Of a stretch of DNA of 20,914 bases, positions 17,594 to 20,914 are shown piece after piece. The stretch lies in the NCBI RefSeq assembly GCF_000485595.1, contig NW_014577358.1:220044-240957 (forward strand), read 5' to 3'. Position numbers and translations under genes: made by a program. The DNA comes from Priapulus caudatus (lineage: Eukaryota > Priapulida > Priapulimorpha > Priapulimorphida > Priapulidae). Numbering within the stretch: position 1 is the first letter of the stretch; every line of letters starts with the position of its first letter. The notes beneath the pieces are model-generated. The model saw nothing but the letters and a program-made list of their open reading frames with translations. It ran no database searches and was not told the origin of the DNA.

Positions 17594-20500
17594 CACACAC
17601 GCGCGCGCACGCGTATATATAATATAATATAGCATAATATAATATAATATAATATAATATAATATACACGTATTTTCTGTTATCGTATGCGATTGATTCG
17701 ATGTGGCGCATTATTCTAGTAGCACACTGACCTCAATACTGGCTCTCTTGTCTGCAACATTATGTACGCAGACGTACGCATCGATAATGCTGTCAATCCA
17801 TTCTGCGAACGATTCTACAGGTGCTTGCTTTTCCAGTAGAGCAACGAAGCAGTGAATAACTATTTGTATAAAGTGAAAAATGGTGAGAGTGACTGTTGAG
17901 AATTAATGAATCGGGTTTTATGACGATACAAAAGTAGTTTTACCTTACGATAAATACATGTAATTAACCTGTTAGTAACAGTTTCGAAAACCGGTGTACA
18001 CACTTCACGTGAGACTCAGACTCTACCAATCCAGATTGACAGGTCTACCTAGACCACCTTCGACACCGATTTTCGTACTTTACAAGATAATTACATTAAT
18101 CTGACATAAAATAAAATTATAGTGTAAGGATATAATGCTTATCAACAATATATATATATATATATATACGATATATTAGGGGTATTTTAAGTATATTCTC
18201 CAACTGGAGTTATGTTTACTTCCCGTTATTACACTCGTTATGTTTACTTTACACTCATCATCTATATATATGTTGTCATCTACTCCTCTACGTGATACAA
18301 TTACCATTAGACCCATTACGAGGTAAATAACACCTTCATCGCAATTTCGCCGAAAAAATGATTACGTCATAGGCAATCGATTGCATTGTGACGCGAATGC
18401 GTACGTTTTACGACGCTGGAAGTCTCCGGTAAATCCACCTTGTTGGCGGCGTAGCAAGCCTGTCCGACGATCTTCCCGAAATCTAAAGCGGACACGTCCC
18501 GTATGACAGCGGCGATGACAGTCTTGTTCTGCAGCACGGATTTCGCAATCTGCAAATACAAGATTGCGGCGGCGTCAATTTGGTTGGCAAGATGGTTGAC
18601 TGACGCATTGCGACATGCAGCGAGACAGAGCAAAACATTGAACGATGATGGGAAATCTCACCGCCGTGGGAAAACGTCGTCGTACTGCTAAATAAGTTAG
18701 ATTTGAGAAAAAAGAAGAAAAGAAGCAAAAGGATTTGAATAATTAGCGACCGGACGCGACAGCAGGTGTAAAAAGAGCGCGCCTGCACCGTAGCGCGATT
18801 GAAATGCGCGTCCCGTGACGTCACTTCCGCCAGTGCTTCCCGTTCGCGCATCCGCTCTTGTATCGCTACCGTTAAAAGCAGAGGGTAATTAAGTAAAAAG
18901 GGCTCATGTCTTCCTGGGTGCAAAAACTGGGGGCTTTCTGGGATAATAATATAGTTTAGGGATCGGGTTAGGGTTAGCTGTAGGGGGTTAGTATCTGGTT
19001 AGTATTATAGTTAGTGTCAGCGTTAGGGTTAGGTTCGGGTTTGGCTAGAGTTAGGACTAGATTAGGAGTAGGGTTAGGGCCATGTTGTGGTTACAGTCAA
19101 GGGTAAGGTCTACAGGCACGTGTCAGGTTGAATGTAGGGGGCACGTTCAAACAATTGCCACTTAAACTCTCTCAGCGTTAATTAACGTGCAGCGGCGGCG
19201 CGCACGCAGGTATGTCGAGCATTCATTCACTTACCTGAGCAATCTTAACGAATGAGAGCAGCCTGAGAACAGTCGCGCGAAAACTCTTAGCAACTGCAAG
19301 ACACGGCAAGCAAGTTTTAATATAAGAAATGTAATAATATTATAATATAATAAGTATAAGTAAGTGTAAATCGTGTGCTGACAACAGTGCGTTACTGCGC
19401 GGTGAATCAGCAGGTGAATATTATGATACTGGTAGAGAGATCCAGGTTTTTGCAATACTAGATGTGGAGTCTGGCACTAGTCTCACACGTTTACTAACTC
19501 GTTTTCTTTAACTACGTGTTACCATATCCTACGTATATCCGTATGTCCTGTACAATGCATATGTTACTATACTACGTAAATCCACATATCCTGTACTATG
19601 CGTATGTTACTATACTACGTATGTCCACATGTTCTGTACTATGCATATGTTACTATACTACGTAAATCCACATATCCTGTACTATGCGTATGTTACTATA
19701 CTACGTATATCCGTATGTCCAGTACTATGCGTATGTTACTATACTACGTATATCCACGTGTCTTGTACTATACGTATGTTACTATACTACGTATGTCCAC
19801 ATGTTCTGTACTATACACTACGTAAATCCACATATTCTGTACTATGCGTATGTTACTATACTACGTATATCCGTATGTCCTGTACTATACGCATGTCATA
19901 TACTACGTATGCTAAGATTCATCTTTCTGGAAACGAAAATCAGACTTTATTTTCATCGGAAGTATTGGATTTTGCATTTATATATTGCATTTATCATAAT
20001 TGGAATTATTTTACACCTGTAATCTACAATAGCAGTTTAGATAGCCAATGCAATTATAAAGGATCACAGCCTACGATAGACTTATTTTGACATACGATAG
20101 AAGTGTTAGGATCTCCTAAGAATGTACTGACACCTTTACATTCAAGGAATGTTATGTAAACCGATAACGGGGTTTGTTCAAAGCCTCTCACATACAAATG
20201 CGATTCCCGATATATACCTTCATATTTCTTTGTCAATATGTTGCTATTTAAGCCCTGAAGTGCAGATTCTGTCCAGTTAAGCAGCTGTTCAACGAAGGCT
20301 TTAACTTCGACGCTCAAGCTAAAAGGAAAATCAAACATGTATGTAACATTGTATTCATATGGGGGGATTTACTGTGATATAGCTTCGTATGTGGGGAAAT
20401 TAGTTGTATATGATTAGTTGTGTTTGCTATATTTATATCCCTGTGGGGTTTTAACGGTATTTGGTGTACATATATACTTGTGAGGTATTGGCTGTGTTTG

Positions 20501-20754
20501 ATGTACACATATACCTGTGAGATATTAACAGTATTTAGCATAGCTAAATACCTTAGGGGTATTCGCAGTATTTAGTATATAGATATATACCTGTGAGGTA
20601 GCTCGTGGACGGAGGATGGCATGAGGACATCCGTTATGACTCTGTACGTGAGCATATCACAATAGGCAATCAACGTTGGTGCAATATTTTGGTCAAGTAC
20701 AACGAGTAGGTGATCAGGCATGCCTTGCCAAAAGTGCTGCAGAAATTCGACCAC
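16233..20754 (-). CDS. RFX-family transcription factor (RFX4/RFX6-like), C-terminal 464 residues, seven exons
   Basis: Transcribed right to left, exons 20591-20754, 20218-20318, 19235-19293, 18405-18549, 17732-17859, 17238-17478 and 16233-16789 join to 464 residues plus TAG, with intron phases 2,1,0,1,0,1. Landmarks of the RFX extended dimerisation region are FWQGMPDHLL (8-17), VITDVLMPSSVHELPH (39-54), LLSFVKIAQ (100-108), IRDVSALD (about 124-131), LLEKQAPVESFAEWID (about 164-179), and LTLGGATSFGSAHV with EYILLVAETQ (about 227-256). The ILL..ETQ ending recalls vertebrate RFX4. Family knowledge: RFX proteins bind X-box DNA as dimers through a winged-helix domain and act in ciliary, neural or endocrine programmes. 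The DNA-binding domain would be upstream, beyond 20914. Family is secure; subgroup is tentative; one junction (18405/17859) is less certain. Confidence 0.87.
17238..17478 (-). CDS. RFX-like exon 6 in window: core of dimerisation domain
   Basis: The exon has 241 bases, entering in phase 0 and leaving in phase 1. The acceptor is CTCGTATATTAG above 17478 and the donor is TGTCCAG/GTATAA at 17238/17237. It encodes FVLIWSSAASMVMRDLTLGG then ATSFGSAHVLNLMLNEYILL and AETQ, a clear counterpart of the conserved FLLKWSFFGARVMHNLTL...SSFGSFHL segment. The usual FGAR is replaced by AASM here. Confidence 0.9.
17544..17667. repeat. (TA)23, (CA/CG)n and (ATAAT)n composite microsatellite
   Basis: Forty-six bases of pure AT (17544-17589) are followed by about 23 bases of alternating CA/CG (17591-17613) and a pentanucleotide ATAAT run to 17667. 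It fills half of the 253-base intron between RFX-like exons 5 and 6. Confidence 0.95.
17732..17859 (-). CDS. RFX-like exon 5 in window
   Basis: The exon has 128 bases plus one carried base, 43 codons. The acceptor is CTTTATACAAATAG above 17859; another AG 33 bases upstream (minus strand) is also in frame and would add eleven residues. The donor is ATTGAG/GTCAGT at 17732/17731. It encodes FVALLEKQAPVESFAEWIDS and continues, matching the LLKKN.TVEAF.EWLD block of RFX dimerisation domains. Confidence 0.83.
17860..18404. other. Intron between RFX-like exons 4 and 5
   Basis: AT-rich unique sequence with a TA tract at about 18150-18169. No additional exon was recognised, although one cannot be excluded if the alternative donor of exon 4 is used. 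Confidence 0.5.
18405..18549 (-). CDS. RFX-like exon 4 in window
   Basis: The acceptor is CTTGTATTTGCAG above 18549. The exon encodes IAKSVLQNKTVIAAVIRDVS then ALDFGKIVGQACYAANK, matching the RFX segment that follows the LAQ motif. The donor is inferred: AAAC/GTACGC at 18405/18404 gives the phase 1 required by the next exon. The alternative AACAAG/GTGGAT about 37 bases earlier would leave phase 0 and need another small exon that I could not find. Confidence 0.75.
18550..19234. other. Intron between RFX-like exons 3 and 4
   Basis: It contains a degenerate TTAGGG-type patch and otherwise unique sequence. A 146-codon minus-strand frame at 18483-18923 overlaps exon 4 in a different frame and has no recognisable motif. 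Confidence 0.6.
18955..19080. repeat. Degenerate interstitial TTAGGG-like repeat
   Basis: Four exact TTAGGG hexamers and many variants (TTAGTG, TTAGGT, TTAGGA, TTAGCT) fall within about 125 bases, all on the + strand. It resembles decayed telomere-type sequence inside an intron of the minus-strand gene. Confidence 0.65.
19235..19293 (-). CDS. RFX-like exon 3 in window (59 bp microexon-sized)
   Basis: The exon has 59 bases and with the carried G gives exactly 20 codons, VAKSFRATVLRLLSFVKIAQ. The acceptor is GCCGTGTCTTGCAG above 19293 and the donor is CTCAG/GTAAGT at 19235/19234, both excellent. The segment fits the RFX block that precedes IAR/IAK. Confidence 0.88.
19294..20217. other. Intron between RFX-like exons 2 and 3
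   Basis: It is dominated by the 43 bp array at 19512-19912. The flanking roughly 200 and 300 bases are AT-rich without recognisable genes. Confidence 0.6.
19512..19912. repeat. 43 bp minisatellite, about nine copies, partly as 86 bp dimers
   Basis: The unit runs ACGTAAATCCACATATCCTG then TACTATGCGTATGTTACTATACT. Starts fall at about 19531 (degenerate), 19573, 19616, 19659, 19702, 19745, 19788, 19817 and 19860, with one internal deletion in the copy at 19788. Copies alternate between ACGTAAATCC and ACGTATGTCC/ACGTATATCC types. Tyr/Val/Leu-rich open frames across it are artefacts. Confidence 0.9.
20218..20318 (-). CDS. RFX-like exon 2 in window
   Basis: The exon has 101 bases, entering in phase 2 and leaving in phase 1. 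The acceptor is TTTGATTTTCCTTTTAG above 20318 and the donor is ATGAAG/GTATAT at 20218/20217. It encodes SLSVEVKAFVEQLLNWTESA then LQGLNSNILTKKYE, aligning by eye with the helix after the ELP motif in RFX4-type proteins. Confidence 0.86.
20591..20754 (-). CDS. RFX-like exon 1 in window
   Basis: The exon has 164 bases with 54 full codons, leaving in phase 2. The minus-strand acceptor is CGTTTATTTATAG just above 20754 and the donor is CCTCACAG/GTATAT at 20591/20590. It encodes VVEFLQHFWQGMPDHLLVVL and then DQNIAPTLIAYCDMLTYRVI, continuing to HELPH: a helical region conserved across RFX proteins before the dimerisation domain. GTG at 20754 is not a start. Confidence 0.88.
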
Positions 20755-20756
20755 CT

Positions 20757-20914
20757 ATAAATAAACGAACGAACGAACGAATGAATGAATAAAGGAATGA
20801 ATGAATAAATAAATAAATGAATGAATGAATAAATTAATGAATGAATGAATGAAGGAATGAATGAATAAATGAATGAATAAATGAATGAATGAATGAATAA
20901 ATGAATGAATGAAT
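20757..20914. repeat. (GAAT)n-type tetranucleotide microsatellite at window edge
   Basis: About 155 bases of GAAC, GAAT, AAAT and ATGA tetranucleotides continue past the window end. On the minus strand this is a T/C-rich ATTC/TTCG run that leads directly into the TTTATAG acceptor of the first visible RFX-like exon, so the repeat supplies its polypyrimidine tract. Confidence 0.95.

Noticed and set aside
19598-20090. Tyr/Leu/Val-rich + frames of 75-153 codons
   Set aside because: They translate the 43 bp minisatellite inside an RFX intron.

Overview
The window is eukaryotic nuclear DNA, most likely from a non-insect invertebrate animal. It has protein-coding exons split by GT-AG introns of about 250 to 2000 bases, long AT-rich non-coding stretches, many microsatellites and minisatellites, and a degenerate TTAGGG-like patch. 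I see no bacterial, plasmid or phage features and no CRISPR array. Species cannot be read from the sequence.

Two real genes were reconstructed by following splice sites and reading-frame phase. Gene 1 (+ strand, 517 to 11746, 5' end outside the window) encodes the C-terminal 820 residues of a NACHT and WD-repeat protein of the NWD1/NWD2 (KIAA1239) / C. elegans QUI-1 type. It runs from Walker B of the NACHT ATPase, through a winged-helix and helical linker region, to a WD40 propeller and stop codon. The seven exons join without a phase conflict. Gene 2 (- strand, entering at 20754 and ending at 16233, 5' end outside the window) encodes the C-terminal 464 residues of an RFX transcription factor. 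It looks most like the RFX4/RFX6 subgroup and covers the extended dimerisation region plus a lineage-specific tail. Its seven exons also join in phase. The two genes are convergent, with their stop codons about 4.5 kb apart.

Layout: 1-516 intron 5' of the first visible NWD exon; 517-11746 NWD-like gene, with a different tandem repeat or mobile-element relic in almost every intron (degenerate 55-80 bp repeat and 33 bp minisatellite; G-rich repeat; 140 bp MITE-like foldback, 136 bp duplication and pyrimidine-rich array; 57 bp array; 59-63 bp array; GT-rich tract). 11747-about 12120 is a probable 3' UTR with an AATAAA. 12121-16232 is intergenic, with a 40 bp higher-order repeat and CGCA-type simple sequence. 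16233-20754 is the RFX-like gene on the minus strand, with TA/Z-DNA-type, TTAGGG-like and 43 bp repeats in its introns. 20757-20914 is a GAAT-type tetranucleotide repeat just outside the first visible RFX exon.

The genes themselves belong to known families. The less expected signal is the repeats, several of which touch splice sites: a 59-63 bp array repeats a polypyrimidine-AG acceptor-like motif up to the real acceptor at 10159; a 33 bp array repeats a GTAAGAG donor-like motif eleven times and is open in only one frame; a 57 bp array starts within about ten bases of a donor. A regulatory role for these is inference.
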